This document shows positions 25,385 through 36,320 of a DNA stretch of 64,000 nt, in pieces. This DNA comes from Lentzea aerocolonigenes. GTDB lineage: Bacteria > Actinomycetota > Actinomycetes > Mycobacteriales > Pseudonocardiaceae. The position numbers and the translations under genes are program-made. How positions within the stretch are numbered: position 1 is the first letter of the stretch; each line of letters starts with the position of its first letter. The stretch spans positions 1 to 64,000 of the forward strand of contig NZ_BBOJ01000002.1 in the NCBI RefSeq assembly GCF_000974445.1. Direction: 5' to 3'. The notes beneath the pieces are model-generated. The model ran no database searches and was not told the DNA's origin. It saw only the letters and a list, made by a program, of their open reading frames with translations.

Positions 25385-25798
25385 GTGCGTGCAATTTCGA
25401 CGTTGGTGCTGACCGCGGCCGCGCTGGCCGCCACGGCACTACCCGCGGCGGCGACCCCGCCCGTCGAGGCCGCTGTCGTTCTCCAGGCCCAGGGACGGCT
25501 GGAGGCGCGGGGTGCCGCTGTCACCGTGCCGACGCGGGTGAAGTGCCAGAACGGCGCTTCCGGGTCGCTGTGGGTGCAGGTCACGCAGAACGTGCGCGGC
25601 GAGCTCGCGGTCGGCGAGAAGTACATGCCGACCGTTCCGTGCACCGGTGACTTCCACAAGGTGGACGTCACCGTGGTGTCGCGGACGAAGGCGTTCCGGC
25701 CGGGTGTCGCATTCACGACCGCGACGCTGAACGTCTATCTTCCGCCGGACAATTCGACGGCGTTCGACGAAGCGCGGGAAATGACGCTCGTCCGCTAG
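25385..25798 (+). CDS. Small secreted protein
   Basis: A 137-residue protein starting at GTG 25385 behind GAGGTGA. The first 23 residues are a Sec signal with a likely cleavage at ALPAAA. The mature part is a beta-rich domain of about 110 residues with two cysteines (VKCQNG and VPCTGD) placed to form a disulfide and a Thr/Val-rich pattern. No catalytic motif is seen. It ends directly against the convergent LacI gene with no spacer. Function unknown. Confidence 0.7.
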   Translation: MRAISTLVLTAAALAATALPAAATPPVEAAVVLQAQGRLEARGAAVTVPTRVKCQNGASGSLWVQVTQNVRGELAVGEKYMPTVPCTGDFHKVDVTVVSRTKAFRPGVAFTTATLNVYLPPDNSTAFDEAREMTLVR

Positions 25799-26806
25799 TC
25801 AGCGTTTGACGGCACTGGACGCGCGGACCACGAGTTCCGGTTTGAACTTCACGTGCCGGTGCTCGTGGTCCGGATCGTTCTCCGACAGCAGCAGCTGGGC
25901 GGCGGTGCGGCCCAGCTGTTCGCGCGGCTGGCGCACCGACGTCAGCGGCACGGCGGCGGCCGCGGCGAACTCGATGTCGTCGTAGCCCACCACGGCAAGA
26001 TCGTCCGGCACGCGCAGCCCCTGCTGGGTCATCGACTGCAGCAGGCCGAGCGCGAGCAGGTCGTTGGCGCAGAACGCCGCCGTGGGACGACGCGAGGAGG
26101 GCAGGCCGACGAGCCTCTCCCCCGCGCCGCGGCCTTCCGCCACCTGCAGGCCCTTCGTCTCCAGCACCGTGAGCGCGTCGGCGGGTAGTCCGGCGTTCGC
26201 CAGCGCGCGCAACGCCCCGTCGCGACGGTCGCGCACCTGCTGTATCGACAGCGGGCCGCCGACCATCGCGATGCGGGTGTGACCGCTCTCGATCAGGTGG
26301 GTCACCGCGAGCTCGCCCCCGAGCACGTCGTCGACGGCGACCGAGCAGTGCGCTCCGTTCGTCGTCTCGCGGTCGACCAGGACGACGGGGGTGCCGCGCT
26401 CGGCGAACTGGGCGCTCTCGGCGTCGACGGGGGTGATCAGGATGCCCTCGACGCGCTGCTCGTGCAGCAGCTCCAGGTACTCGCGCTCACGGCCGCCGTC
26501 CGACGCGCTGTTGCACAGGAACAGCGCGAGACCCGCTTCCCGCGCCGCGTCCTCGACCCCGCGCGCCACGTCCGTGAAGAACGGGTTCGCCGCGTCGAGC
26601 ACGACGTAGGCGAGCACCCGGCTGCGGCCCGCTCTGAGCTGGCGCGCCGACTCGTTGCGCACGAAGCCGAGCTCCTCGATCGCGGCCAGGACCCGCTGGC
26701 GCGTGGCGGGCGCGACGACCTCCGGCCTGTTCAGCACGTTCGAGACGGTCGCGTTCGAGACGCCGGCGTGCTGCGCGACGTCGCGGATGCCCACTGACGG
26801 CTTCAC
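25799..26806 (-). CDS. LacI-family regulator of the rhamnose operon
   Basis: A 335-residue regulator with an N-terminal LacI helix-turn-helix (IRDVAQHAGVSNATVSNVLNRPEVV) and a periplasmic-binding-like effector domain. It is divergent from the rhamnose operon with a 134-bp gap that contains two LacI-type palindromes, consistent with autoregulation and repression of rhamnose uptake. Rhamnose or an intermediate as inducer is inferred from context. Confidence 0.9.
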   Translation of the reverse strand: MKPSVGIRDVAQHAGVSNATVSNVLNRPEVVAPATRQRVLAAIEELGFVRNESARQLRAGRSRVLAYVVLDAANPFFTDVARGVEDAAREAGLALFLCNSASDGGREREYLELLHEQRVEGILITPVDAESAQFAERGTPVVLVDRETTNGAHCSVAVDDVLGGELAVTHLIESGHTRIAMVGGPLSIQQVRDRRDGALRALANAGLPADALTVLETKGLQVAEGRGAGERLVGLPSSRRPTAAFCANDLLALGLLQSMTQQGLRVPDDLAVVGYDDIEFAAAAAVPLTSVRQPREQLGRTAAQLLLSENDPDHEHRHVKFKPELVVRASSAVKR

Positions 26807-26829
26807 GGGCGACTCCCTGACGGACCTTT

Positions 26830-26845
26830 GTTGAAACGTGACAAC
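26830..26845. promoter_or_regulatory. LacI-type operator near the regulator start
   Basis: GTTGAAACGTGACAAC shares GTTGAAACGT and the closing CAAC with the operator at 26909, around the central CG typical of LacI-family sites. It lies 24 bp upstream of the lacI-type gene and just before the -35 box of the rhamnose promoter. Confidence 0.6.
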
Positions 26846-26864
26846 GAATCGTACCCCGTGTCCC

Positions 26865-26894
26865 TTGACATGTCGGCGTAACGCACCCAGAGTG
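26865..26894 (+). promoter_or_regulatory. Likely rhamnose operon promoter
   Basis: TTGACA at 26865 is a perfect -35 hexamer. CAGAGT at 26889, 18 bases further, fits an actinomycete -10 (TAGRRT-like). The two LacI-type operators bracket it, one upstream and one just downstream of the expected start, a good geometry for repression. Confidence 0.55.
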
Positions 26895-26908
26895 CACGTA
26901 ACTCAGCC

Positions 26909-26924
26909 GTTAAAACGTTTCAAC
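26909..26924. promoter_or_regulatory. LacI-type operator upstream of the rhamnose importer
   Basis: GTTAAAACGTTTCAAC is a 16-bp palindrome centred on CG with one mismatched pair. It lies 17 bp before the GTG of the first operon gene and downstream of the predicted promoter, a classic roadblock position. Confidence 0.75.
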
Positions 26925-26940
26925 ATCGAGGAGACGGAAC

Positions 26941-28436
<1,496 letters not shown>

Positions 28437-28440
<4 letters not shown>

Positions 28441-29483
28441 CCACCCAACTCGACACCGTCGCACCTCCGGCCGCCCGCCGCACCGCCGCCCGCCGCCTCA
28501 CCACCCGAGTCGGTCGCGTCCGCGAGCTCGGCATCGTCGTCGCCCTCGCCCTGGTCGTCATCCCGACGGCGATCGTGAACCCGAGGTTCGTCCAGCCCCA
28601 GAGCCTGCGCGACCTCCTCCTGAACGCCTCGATCGTCGCCCTCCTCGCGGTTGGCCAGACGCTCGTGGTCATCACCCGCAACGTCGACCTGTCCGTGGGT
28701 TCGGTCCTCGGCCTGTCGGCTTTCCTGACCGCGCAACAGTTCGCCGACCACCCCGGCACGCCGGTCATCGCGGGCATCGGGTTCGGCATCGCGGTCGGCC
28801 TGGCGTGCGGCCTGCTCAACGGACTGCTCGTGGCCCTGGGCAACGTCCCCAGCCTCGTCGTCACCCTCGGCACCCTCTACGTGTTCCGCGGCATCGACTA
28901 CGCCCTCGCCCAGGGCAGGCAGGTCAACGCCGCGAACCTGCCGGACGCGCTGCTCGACCTCGGCAGCGCACGGATCGTCGGCATCCCGATCCTCGTGCTC
29001 GTCACGGTCGTCGTGATCGCGGTCGCCGCCGTCTACCTCCGTTCCTACCGGTCCGGCCGCGAGCTGTACGCGATCGGCTCCAACCCGGAGGCTGCCACCC
29101 TGGCGGGCATCCCGGTCGCCAAGCGCACGCTCACCACGTTCGTCCTTTCCGGACTCGTCGCGGGCCTTGCGGGAGCGCTGTGGGTCGCGCGGTACGGCAC
29201 GGTCGACGCGGCGGCGGGCACCGGGCTGGAGCTCCAGGTCGTCGCGGCGGTCGTGGTCGGCGGTGTGGCGATCTTCGGTGGCTCCGGAACCGTTGCGGGA
29301 GCGACACTCGGCGCTCTCCTGCTGGGCACGATCACCAGCTGCCTGGTGGTCCTGCAGATCCCCGCGTTCTGGCAGCAGGCGATCTCGGGCGCGTTGCTGC
29401 TCAGCGCCATCACCGTCGACCGGCTCCTGGCCCTGCGCCTGGCCAAGGCCTTGCGCACCACGGAAGGGACCAGCCATGCGTAA
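28437..29483 (+). CDS. rhaP: Rhamnose ABC importer permease 1
   Basis: A 348-residue CUT2 (RbsC-like) permease starting at ATG 28437, which overlaps the ATPase stop. A long cytoplasmic N-terminus rich in Ala and Arg precedes eight to ten helices. Conserved family phrases are [18 protein letters not shown] and [16 protein letters not shown]. It forms the channel with the second permease encoded next. Confidence 0.9.
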
Positions 29484-30435
29484 CCTCCTGCGGTGGGAGA
29501 CCGCGCTGGTGTTCCTGCTGATCGTCGTGGCGCTCACCGGCCAGGTCAGCACGGACGGGTCGTTCCTGTCCGGCGGCAACCTCTTCTACCTCGGCCTCGA
29601 CATCGGCGAGATCGCGCTCATCGCGCTGCCGCTGACCCTGGTGATCGTGGCGGGCGAGATCGACCTGTCCGTCGCGTCGGTGCTGGGACTGTCCAGCGCG
29701 TTGATCGGCTGGCTGTGGAACGCAGGCTGGTCGCTGGAAACCATCCTGCCCACGGTGATCGTCGTCGGTGCGCTCTGCGGTGCGGTCAACGGACTGCTGG
29801 TCACGCGGCTCGGGCTGCCCAGCCTCGCGGTCACCATCGGCACGCTCGCGCTCTACCGCGGTCTCGCGCTGGTGGTCCTCGGCGACACGGCGGTCGCGGA
29901 CTTCCCTTCCAGCTACACGGAGTTCGGCACGACACCGCTGCCGGGCACCAACATCCCGTACCCGATCCTGCTCGCCGCCGTTCTCGCGGTCCTCTTCGGC
30001 ATCGCACTGCACGCCAGCTCGTTCGGCCGGTCCGTCTACGCGATCGGCGCCAACGAGGAGGGCGCGCGGTTCTCCGGCATCCGGGTCAAGCGGATCAAGC
30101 TGATCCTCTTCGTGCTCGCCGGTGCGGTCGCGGCGATCGCGGGCATCGTCTACACCTTCCGCTTCTCCAGCGCCCGTGCCGACAACGGCGTCGGGCTGGA
30201 GCTGGCCGTCGTCGCCGCCGTCCTGCTCGGTGGCGTGTCCATCTTCGGCGGCAAGGGATCGCTCTTCGGCGTGCTCGCGGGCGTGCTGCTGCTGGGCGGT
30301 CTGCGCAACCTGCTGATCCTGCAGGACACCTCGACCGAGGTGCTCACCATCGTCACCGGCCTCCTGCTGCTGGTGAGCGTTCTCGCCCCTTCCATCACCC
30401 GTCGCGTCGGAACTCTGCGAAAGGCCCACACATGA
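29476..30435 (+). CDS. rhaQ: Rhamnose ABC importer permease 2
   Basis: A 319-residue CUT2 permease with the matching phrases VAGEIDLSVASVLGLSSA and AIGANEEGARFSGIRV. ATG 29476 lies 8 bp inside the end of the first permease gene. Two different RbsC-like permeases with one ATPase and one binding protein is the RhaSTPQ-type arrangement. Confidence 0.9.
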   Translation: MRNLLRWETALVFLLIVVALTGQVSTDGSFLSGGNLFYLGLDIGEIALIALPLTLVIVAGEIDLSVASVLGLSSALIGWLWNAGWSLETILPTVIVVGALCGAVNGLLVTRLGLPSLAVTIGTLALYRGLALVVLGDTAVADFPSSYTEFGTTPLPGTNIPYPILLAAVLAVLFGIALHASSFGRSVYAIGANEEGARFSGIRVKRIKLILFVLAGAVAAIAGIVYTFRFSSARADNGVGLELAVVAAVLLGGVSIFGGKGSLFGVLAGVLLLGGLRNLLILQDTSTEVLTIVTGLLLLVSVLAPSITRRVGTLRKAHT

Positions 30436-31496
30436 ACACACGTCTAGTGCTTGCCCTGGTGGTGTCCGGGGCCGTCGCGCTCACCGCCTGTGGTGGCGGC
30501 ACCACGAAGGACAGCGCGGGCCAGCAGACCGGCGGCGCCACCAACTCCGCCAAGGCCGATCCCAACGCGAAGATCAAGGAAGGCCTCAAGATCACCTTCC
30601 TGCCCAAGCAGGTCAACAACCCGTACTTCACCGTGGCGCAGAAGGGCGCGGAGCAGGCGGGCACGGCGCTCAAGGCCGAGGTCAAGGCCACCGGACCGTC
30701 CGACGCCGCCGCGTCCTCGCAGGTCACCTACATCAACACGGCGGCACAGCAGCAGCAGAACGCGCTGGTGATCTCCGCGAACGACGCCAACGCCGTGGCG
30801 CCGGCGCTGAAGAGCGCGCGTTCTCAGGGCTTGAAGGTCGTCACGTTCGACTCCGACGCCGCGCCCGACGCCAGGGACGTCTTCATCAACCAGGCCACCT
30901 CGAACGAGATCGCGGCCGGCCAGGTGAAGCTGATCTCCGAGGCGATCGGCGGCTCCGGTGAGATCGCGATCCTGTCCGCGACCCCGAACGCCACCAACCA
31001 GAACGCGTGGATCGAGGTCATGAAGACCGAGCTCGCGAAGCCCGAGTACGCCGGCCTCAAGCTCGTGGAGACCGCGTACGGCAACGACGACGACCAGACG
31101 TCGTTCCAGAAGACCCAGGGTCTGCTGCAGGCGCACCCGAACCTCAAGGGCATCATCTCGCCGACCACCGTCGGCGTCGCCGCCGCCGCGCGCTACCTCA
31201 GCTCCAGCGAGTACAAGGGCAAGGTCCAGCTGACCGGTCTGGGCACGCCGAACCAGATGCGCAAGTTCGTCCAGGACGGCACGGTGAAGTCGTTCGCGCT
31301 GTGGGACCCGACCAAGCTCGGCTACCTCGCCACCTACACCGCGGCCGCGCTCGCGTCCGGCCAGATCTCCGGTGCGGAGGGCGAGAAGTACAAGGCCGGT
31401 GAGCTCGGCGACTACACGATCGGCGCCAAGGGCGAGGTCGTCCTCGGCCCGCCGACGGTGTTCACCAAGGACAACATCGACAAGTTCGACTTCTGA
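30432..31496 (+). CDS. rhaS: Rhamnose-binding lipoprotein
   Basis: A 354-residue periplasmic-binding protein of the ribose/rhamnose type. A Sec/lipoprotein signal ends at the lipobox ALTAC (Cys 20). A low-complexity linker follows, then a two-lobed domain starting KITFLPKQVNNPYFTV and containing LVISANDANAVAPAL and VVTFDSDA. ATG 30432 overlaps the permease stop. It delivers rhamnose to RhaPQ-type permeases. Confidence 0.92.
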   Translation: MNTRLVLALVVSGAVALTACGGGTTKDSAGQQTGGATNSAKADPNAKIKEGLKITFLPKQVNNPYFTVAQKGAEQAGTALKAEVKATGPSDAAASSQVTYINTAAQQQQNALVISANDANAVAPALKSARSQGLKVVTFDSDAAPDARDVFINQATSNEIAAGQVKLISEAIGGSGEIAILSATPNATNQNAWIEVMKTELAKPEYAGLKLVETAYGNDDDQTSFQKTQGLLQAHPNLKGIISPTTVGVAAAARYLSSSEYKGKVQLTGLGTPNQMRKFVQDGTVKSFALWDPTKLGYLATYTAAALASGQISGAEGEKYKAGELGDYTIGAKGEVVLGPPTVFTKDNIDKFDF

Positions 31497-31497
31497 C

Positions 31498-31809
31498 ATG
31501 CGCGTCTGCTTCACCTTGCGGGTCCGCCCGGATCGTCTCGACGAGTACCGGGCGCGACACCGCGAGGTGTGGCCGGAGATGCGGGCTGCCCTCAGCGAGG
31601 CGGGTTGGCACAACTACTCACTCTTCCTCGCTGAGGACGGCCTGCTCATCGGCTACCTGGAATGCGACGACTTCGACGCGGCGCTCGCGGAGATGGCGCG
31701 CACCGAGGTGAACGCGCGCTGGCAGACCGAGATGGCCGAGTTCTTCGTCGGTGACGGCAACGCCGACGAACGGATGCGGCCCCTCGACGAGGTCTTCCAC
31801 CTCGATTGA
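31498..31809 (+). CDS. rhaM: L-rhamnose mutarotase
   Basis: A 103-residue dimeric ferredoxin-like protein of the RhaM family, normal length. The catalytic region is YRARHREVWPEM with the key His, followed by HNYSLFLAEDGLLIGYLE and EFFV. It interconverts alpha- and beta-L-rhamnopyranose and so speeds entry into the isomerase. It lies 1 bp after the binding-protein gene. Confidence 0.95.
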   Translation: MRVCFTLRVRPDRLDEYRARHREVWPEMRAALSEAGWHNYSLFLAEDGLLIGYLECDDFDAALAEMARTEVNARWQTEMAEFFVGDGNADERMRPLDEVFHLD

Positions 31810-31826
31810 GCTTTTGGGGAGAACAG

Positions 31827-32981
31827 ATGAGCGTGAAGGACGCGTTGCGCGAGCAGCGGATCGAGACGCCGTCGTGGGCGTACGGCAACTCCGGCACCCG
31901 GTTCAAGGTGTTCGCGCAGCAGGGAGTTCCGCGCACGCCGTACGAGAAGATCGACGACGCGGCGGTGGTGCACCGGCTCACCGGTGTCGCGCCGACCGTC
32001 GCGTTGCACATCCCGTGGGACAAGGTCGACGACTACGGCAAGCTGGCCTCCTACGCCGAAGACCGCGGTGTCGCGCTCGGTGCCATCAACTCCAACGTGT
32101 TCCAGGACGACGACTACAAGCTCGGCAGCGTGTGCCACCCGGACGCGGCCGTGCGGCGCAAGGCGATCGGGCACCTGCTGGAGTGCGTCGACATCATGGA
32201 CCAGACGGGATCCCGCGATCTCAAGCTCTGGTTCGCCGACGGGCTCAACTACCCGGGCCAGGACAACCTCCGCGCCCGTCAGGACCGGCTCGCGGAAGCG
32301 TTGCAGGAGACCTATGACCGGCTCGGTGCCGATCAACGGATGCTGCTGGAGTACAAGTTCTTCGAGCCCGCGTTCTACACGACTGACGTGCCGGACTGGG
32401 GCACCGCGTACGCGCACTGCCTCCAGCTCGGCGAGAAGGCCCAGGTCGTGATCGACACCGGGCACCACGCGCCCGGCACGAACATCGAGTTCATCGTGTC
32501 GTTCCTGTTGCGGGCGAACAAGCTCGGCGCGTTCGACTTCAACTCGCGCTTCTACGCCGACGACGACCTGATGGTCGGCGCGGCGGACCCGTTCCAGCTG
32601 TTCCGGATCATGCACGAGATCGTGCTGGCCGACGCGCTGAAGCCGGCGGCGGGCATCGCGTTCATGCTCGACCAGTGCCACAACCTGGAGCCGAAGATCC
32701 CGGCGATCATCCGGTCGGTCCTCAACGTCCAGGAGGCCACCGCCAAGGCGTTGCTGGTCGACCACGAGGCACTCGACGCGGCGCAGCAGGCCGGGGACGT
32801 GCTCGGCGCGAACGCCGTGGTGATGGACGCGTACAACACCGACGTCCGCCCGTTGCTCAGGGAACTGCGCGAGGAGATGGGACTCGACCCCGACCCGATG
32901 GCCGCGTACCGGCGGTCCGGGTACGCCGAGCAGATCGTCCGTGAACGAGTCGGTGGCGAGGCCGCCGGATGGGGTGCCTGA
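31827..32981 (+). CDS. rhaI: L-rhamnose isomerase
   Basis: A 384-residue TIM-barrel sugar isomerase of the actinobacterial/rhizobial RhaI type. ATG 31827 with GGGGAG upstream is preferred over the in-frame TTG at 31806. Metal-ligand blocks include EYKFFEPAFYTTDVPDWG, VIDTGHHAPGTN and FDFNSRFYADDDLMVGAADPF. It converts L-rhamnose to L-rhamnulose in the cytoplasm. Its stop is 1 bp before the next ATG. Confidence 0.93.
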   Translation: MSVKDALREQRIETPSWAYGNSGTRFKVFAQQGVPRTPYEKIDDAAVVHRLTGVAPTVALHIPWDKVDDYGKLASYAEDRGVALGAINSNVFQDDDYKLGSVCHPDAAVRRKAIGHLLECVDIMDQTGSRDLKLWFADGLNYPGQDNLRARQDRLAEALQETYDRLGADQRMLLEYKFFEPAFYTTDVPDWGTAYAHCLQLGEKAQVVIDTGHHAPGTNIEFIVSFLLRANKLGAFDFNSRFYADDDLMVGAADPFQLFRIMHEIVLADALKPAAGIAFMLDQCHNLEPKIPAIIRSVLNVQEATAKALLVDHEALDAAQQAGDVLGANAVVMDAYNTDVRPLLRELREEMGLDPDPMAAYRRSGYAEQIVRERVGGEAAGWGA

Positions 32982-32982
32982 G

Positions 32983-35007
32983 ATGAGTCACGTCGAAGCG
33001 CTGCTGGGCCGCAGCAACCGGCTCGGCAGCGACCCGCGCAACACCAACTACGCGGGCGGCAACACCTCGGCCAAGGGTGAGGAGGTCGACCCGGTCACCG
33101 GGCAGTCCGTCGAACTGGTATGGGTCAAGGGATCCGGCGGCGACCTGGGCACGTTGACCGAGGCCGGGCTAGCGGTGCTCCGGCTCGACCGGCTGCGCGC
33201 GTTGACCGAGGTGTATCCGGGGGTCGAGCGCGAGGACGAGATGGTCGCCGCGTTCGACTTCTGCCTGCACGGCAAGGGAGGCGCGGCACCGTCGATCGAC
33301 ACGGCCATGCACGGTCTCGTCGACGCGGCGCACGTCGACCACCTGCACCCGGACGCGGGCATCGCGTTCGCCACCGCCGCGGACGGCGAAGCACTGGTGA
33401 AGGCGTGCTTCGGCGACCGGGTGGCGTGGGTGCCGTGGCGGCGGCCCGGATTCCAGCTGGGGCTGGACATCGCCGCCATCAAACGAGACAACCCCCAGGC
33501 CATCGGCGTGATCCTGGGCGGGCACGGCATCACCGCGTGGGGTGCGACGAGCGAGGAGTGCGAGGCCAACTCGCTCGACATCATCAACACCGCTCAGCGC
33601 TACCTCGACGAGCACGGCCGCGCCGAGCCGTTCGGACCGGTGGTCCACGAGCCTCTCCCCGAACAGGAGCGCCGGATCAGGGCCGCCGAGCTCGCACCGG
33701 TGATCCGCGGTCTGGCCTCGACGGACTCCCCGCAGGTCGGTCACTTCACCGACACCGACGTCGTGCTGGACTTCCTGTCCCGCGAACGGCATCCCGAACT
33801 GGCCGCGCTCGGCACGTCGTGCCCCGACCACTTCCTGCGCACCAAGGTCCGGCCGCTGGTGGTCGACCTGCCGCCCACCGCGCCGCTCGACGACGTTGTG
33901 ACAAGGCTTGAACAGCTGCACACCGCCTACCGCGAGGACTACCAGGGCTACTACGAGCGGCACGCCGAGCGGGACAGCCCGGCGATGCGCGGCGCGGACC
34001 CGGCCATCGTGCTCGTGCCCGGCGTGGGAATGTTCAGCTTCGGCAGGAACAAGCAGACCGCACGGGTCGCGGGTGAGTTCTACGTCAACGCGATCAACGT
34101 GATGCGCGGCGCCGAGTCGATCTCCCGGTACGCGCCGATCGAGGAACGCGAGAAGTTCCGCATCGAGTACTGGGCGCTCGAAGAGGCCAAGCTGCAACGG
34201 ATGCCGAAACCCAAGCCGCTCGCCACCCGCGTCGCGCTCGTCACCGGCGGCGGTTCCGGCATCGGACGGGCCATCGCGCGACGACTCGCCGCGGAAGGCG
34301 CGTGCGTGGTGGTCGCCGACCGCGACGCCGACGCCGCACGGGAGGTCGCCGAGGGCATCGGAACCACCGACGTCGCGGTACCGGTGACGGTCGACGTCAC
34401 CGACGCGGCAGGCATCGCCCGCGCGTTCCGGGAGGCCGCGCTCGCGTTCGGCGGGGTGGACCTGGTGGTCAACAACGCCGGTCTGTCGATCTCCAAGCCG
34501 CTCGCCGACACCACCGAGGCGGACTGGGACCTGCAGCACGACGTGATGGCCAAGGGCTCGTTCCTGGTGTCCCAGCAGGCGGCGAAGATCATGCGGGCAC
34601 AGCGGATGGGCGGTGACATCGTCTACATCTCCAGCAAGAACGCCGTGTTCGCGGGCCCCAACAACGTCGCGTACGGCGCGGCCAAGGCCGACCAGGCGCA
34701 CCAGGTCCGGTTGCTGGCGGCGGAACTCGGCGAGGACGGCATCCGGGTCAACGGCATCAACCCGGACGGCGTGGTCCGCGGCTCCGGCATCTTCGCGGGC
34801 GGCTGGGGTGCCCAGCGCGCGGCCGTCTACGGCGTGCCGGAGGAGAAGCTCGGCGAGTTCTACGCCCAGCGCACGCTGCTCAAGCGCGAGGTGCTGCCGG
34901 AGCACGTGGCCGCGGCGGTGTTCGCGCTGACAACGGGCGACCTGTCGCTGACGACTGGCCTGCACGTGCCGGTGGACGCCGGTGTCGCGGCGGCGTTCCT
35001 GCGATGA
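32983..35007 (+). CDS. Bifunctional rhamnulose-1-phosphate aldolase / lactaldehyde dehydrogenase
   Basis: A 674-residue fusion. The N-terminal 400 residues are a class II aldolase/adducin domain with the zinc-binding HVDHLHPDAGIAF and later GGHGITAWG. The C-terminal 250 residues are a short-chain dehydrogenase: cofactor motif VTGGGSGIGRAIA, NNAG, the catalytic Ser in VYISSKN and the YGAAK pair. This RhaEW/YuxG-like architecture splits rhamnulose 1-phosphate to dihydroxyacetone phosphate and L-lactaldehyde and oxidises the latter. ATG 32983 is used; a GTG 14 codons upstream overlaps the isomerase gene. The stop overlaps the kinase ATG. Confidence 0.92.
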   Translation: MSHVEALLGRSNRLGSDPRNTNYAGGNTSAKGEEVDPVTGQSVELVWVKGSGGDLGTLTEAGLAVLRLDRLRALTEVYPGVEREDEMVAAFDFCLHGKGGAAPSIDTAMHGLVDAAHVDHLHPDAGIAFATAADGEALVKACFGDRVAWVPWRRPGFQLGLDIAAIKRDNPQAIGVILGGHGITAWGATSEECEANSLDIINTAQRYLDEHGRAEPFGPVVHEPLPEQERRIRAAELAPVIRGLASTDSPQVGHFTDTDVVLDFLSRERHPELAALGTSCPDHFLRTKVRPLVVDLPPTAPLDDVVTRLEQLHTAYREDYQGYYERHAERDSPAMRGADPAIVLVPGVGMFSFGRNKQTARVAGEFYVNAINVMRGAESISRYAPIEEREKFRIEYWALEEAKLQRMPKPKPLATRVALVTGGGSGIGRAIARRLAAEGACVVVADRDADAAREVAEGIGTTDVAVPVTVDVTDAAGIARAFREAALAFGGVDLVVNNAGLSISKPLADTTEADWDLQHDVMAKGSFLVSQQAAKIMRAQRMGGDIVYISSKNAVFAGPNNVAYGAAKADQAHQVRLLAAELGEDGIRVNGINPDGVVRGSGIFAGGWGAQRAAVYGVPEEKLGEFYAQRTLLKREVLPEHVAAAVFALTTGDLSLTTGLHVPVDAGVAAAFLR

Positions 35008-36320
35008 GAGCAACGGTCGCGGCCGTCGACCTCGGCGCCTCCAGCGGCCGCGTGCTGCTGGGCAGTGTCGGCGACGGCAAGCTGCACACCGAGGAGGTGC
35101 ACCGGTTCCCCAACGGGCCGGTGCGCCTGCTCGGCACGCTGCACTGGGACGTCCTGGCGCTGTACCGGGAGGTGCTGACGGGTCTGCGGCTGGCCACCGA
35201 ACTGGACTCCGTCGGCCTCGACAGCATCGGCATCGACAGCTGGGCGGTCGACTACGGCCTGCTCGACGCGCGCGGTGCGTTGCTGGGCAACCCTGTGCAC
35301 TACCGCGACTCCCGCACCGAGGGCATCACGCCGGCGGAGGGGTTGTACGAGCTCAACGGGTTGCAGTTCCAGCCGTTCAACACGATGTTCCAGCTGATGG
35401 CGGAACCGTTGCTGGAGCACGCTTCGCAACTCCTGCTGATCCCGGACCTGCTGTCGTACTGGCTGACCGGCGAACGCGGCGCCGAGTACACCAACGCCAC
35501 GACGACCGGCCTGATCGACGTCCGGAGTGGACGGTGGTCGGCCGAGCTGACGCGTGACCTGCCGTCCGGCCTGCTGCCGGACCTGCGTCACCCCGGTGAT
35601 GCCGCGGGCACGTACGAGGGCGTTCCGGTCACGGCCGTCGGCTCGCACGACACCGCGTCGGCCGTCGTCGCCGTACCCGCCTCGACCGAACGGTTCGCCT
35701 ACATCTCGTGCGGCACGTGGTCGCTGGTCGGCGTCGAGCTGGACTCCCCCGTGCTCACCGCCGAGAGCAGGGCCGCCAACTTCACCAACGAGGGCGGCGT
35801 GGACGGCACAATCCGCTACCTCCGCAACGTGATGGGCCTGTGGCTGTTGCAGGAGTCCCTGCGGTCGTGGAACACCAGCCTCGAACCGGTGCTGAAGGAA
35901 GCCGAACACGCGAAGGGCTCGGTCTTCGATCCCAACGACCCGGTGTTCCTCCCGCCCGGTGACATGCCGGCGCGGATTCAGCAGTGGTGCGGCAGGACCA
36001 TGACCAGGCCGGAGATCGTCCGGTCCATTCTGGACAGTCTGGCGATCGCTCACCGCGACGCCGTGGTGGACGCGCAACGGTTGTCCGGCAAGGAGGTCGA
36101 GGTGGTGCACATCGTCGGCGGCGGCTCGCACAACGAGCTGTTGTGCCAGCTCACCGCGGACGCGTGCGGCCTGCCGGTGGTGGCAGGCCCCGCCGAGGCG
36201 ACCGCGCTCGGGAACGTCCTGGTGCAGGCGCGTGCCATGGGCGCGGTCCACGGCACGCTCGCCGACCTCAGGGCGTTGGTGCGCGAGTCCCAGTCGCTGC
36301 GGCGGTATCTCCCCCGCTGA
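35004..36320 (+). CDS. rhaB: L-rhamnulokinase
   Basis: A 438-residue FGGY sugar kinase, slightly shorter than E. coli RhaB. The N-terminal ATP-phosphate loop is AVDLGASSGRVLLG, the substrate-side acid is in GIDSWAVDYGLLD, and the C-terminal nucleotide motif is VHIVGGGSHNELLCQLTADA. It phosphorylates L-rhamnulose for the preceding aldolase. Overlap with the aldolase stop is 4 bp; its 3' end overlaps the convergent glycosidase gene by 53 bp. Confidence 0.94.
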   Translation: MRATVAAVDLGASSGRVLLGSVGDGKLHTEEVHRFPNGPVRLLGTLHWDVLALYREVLTGLRLATELDSVGLDSIGIDSWAVDYGLLDARGALLGNPVHYRDSRTEGITPAEGLYELNGLQFQPFNTMFQLMAEPLLEHASQLLLIPDLLSYWLTGERGAEYTNATTTGLIDVRSGRWSAELTRDLPSGLLPDLRHPGDAAGTYEGVPVTAVGSHDTASAVVAVPASTERFAYISCGTWSLVGVELDSPVLTAESRAANFTNEGGVDGTIRYLRNVMGLWLLQESLRSWNTSLEPVLKEAEHAKGSVFDPNDPVFLPPGDMPARIQQWCGRTMTRPEIVRSILDSLAIAHRDAVVDAQRLSGKEVEVVHIVGGGSHNELLCQLTADACGLPVVAGPAEATALGNVLVQARAMGAVHGTLADLRALVRESQSLRRYLPR

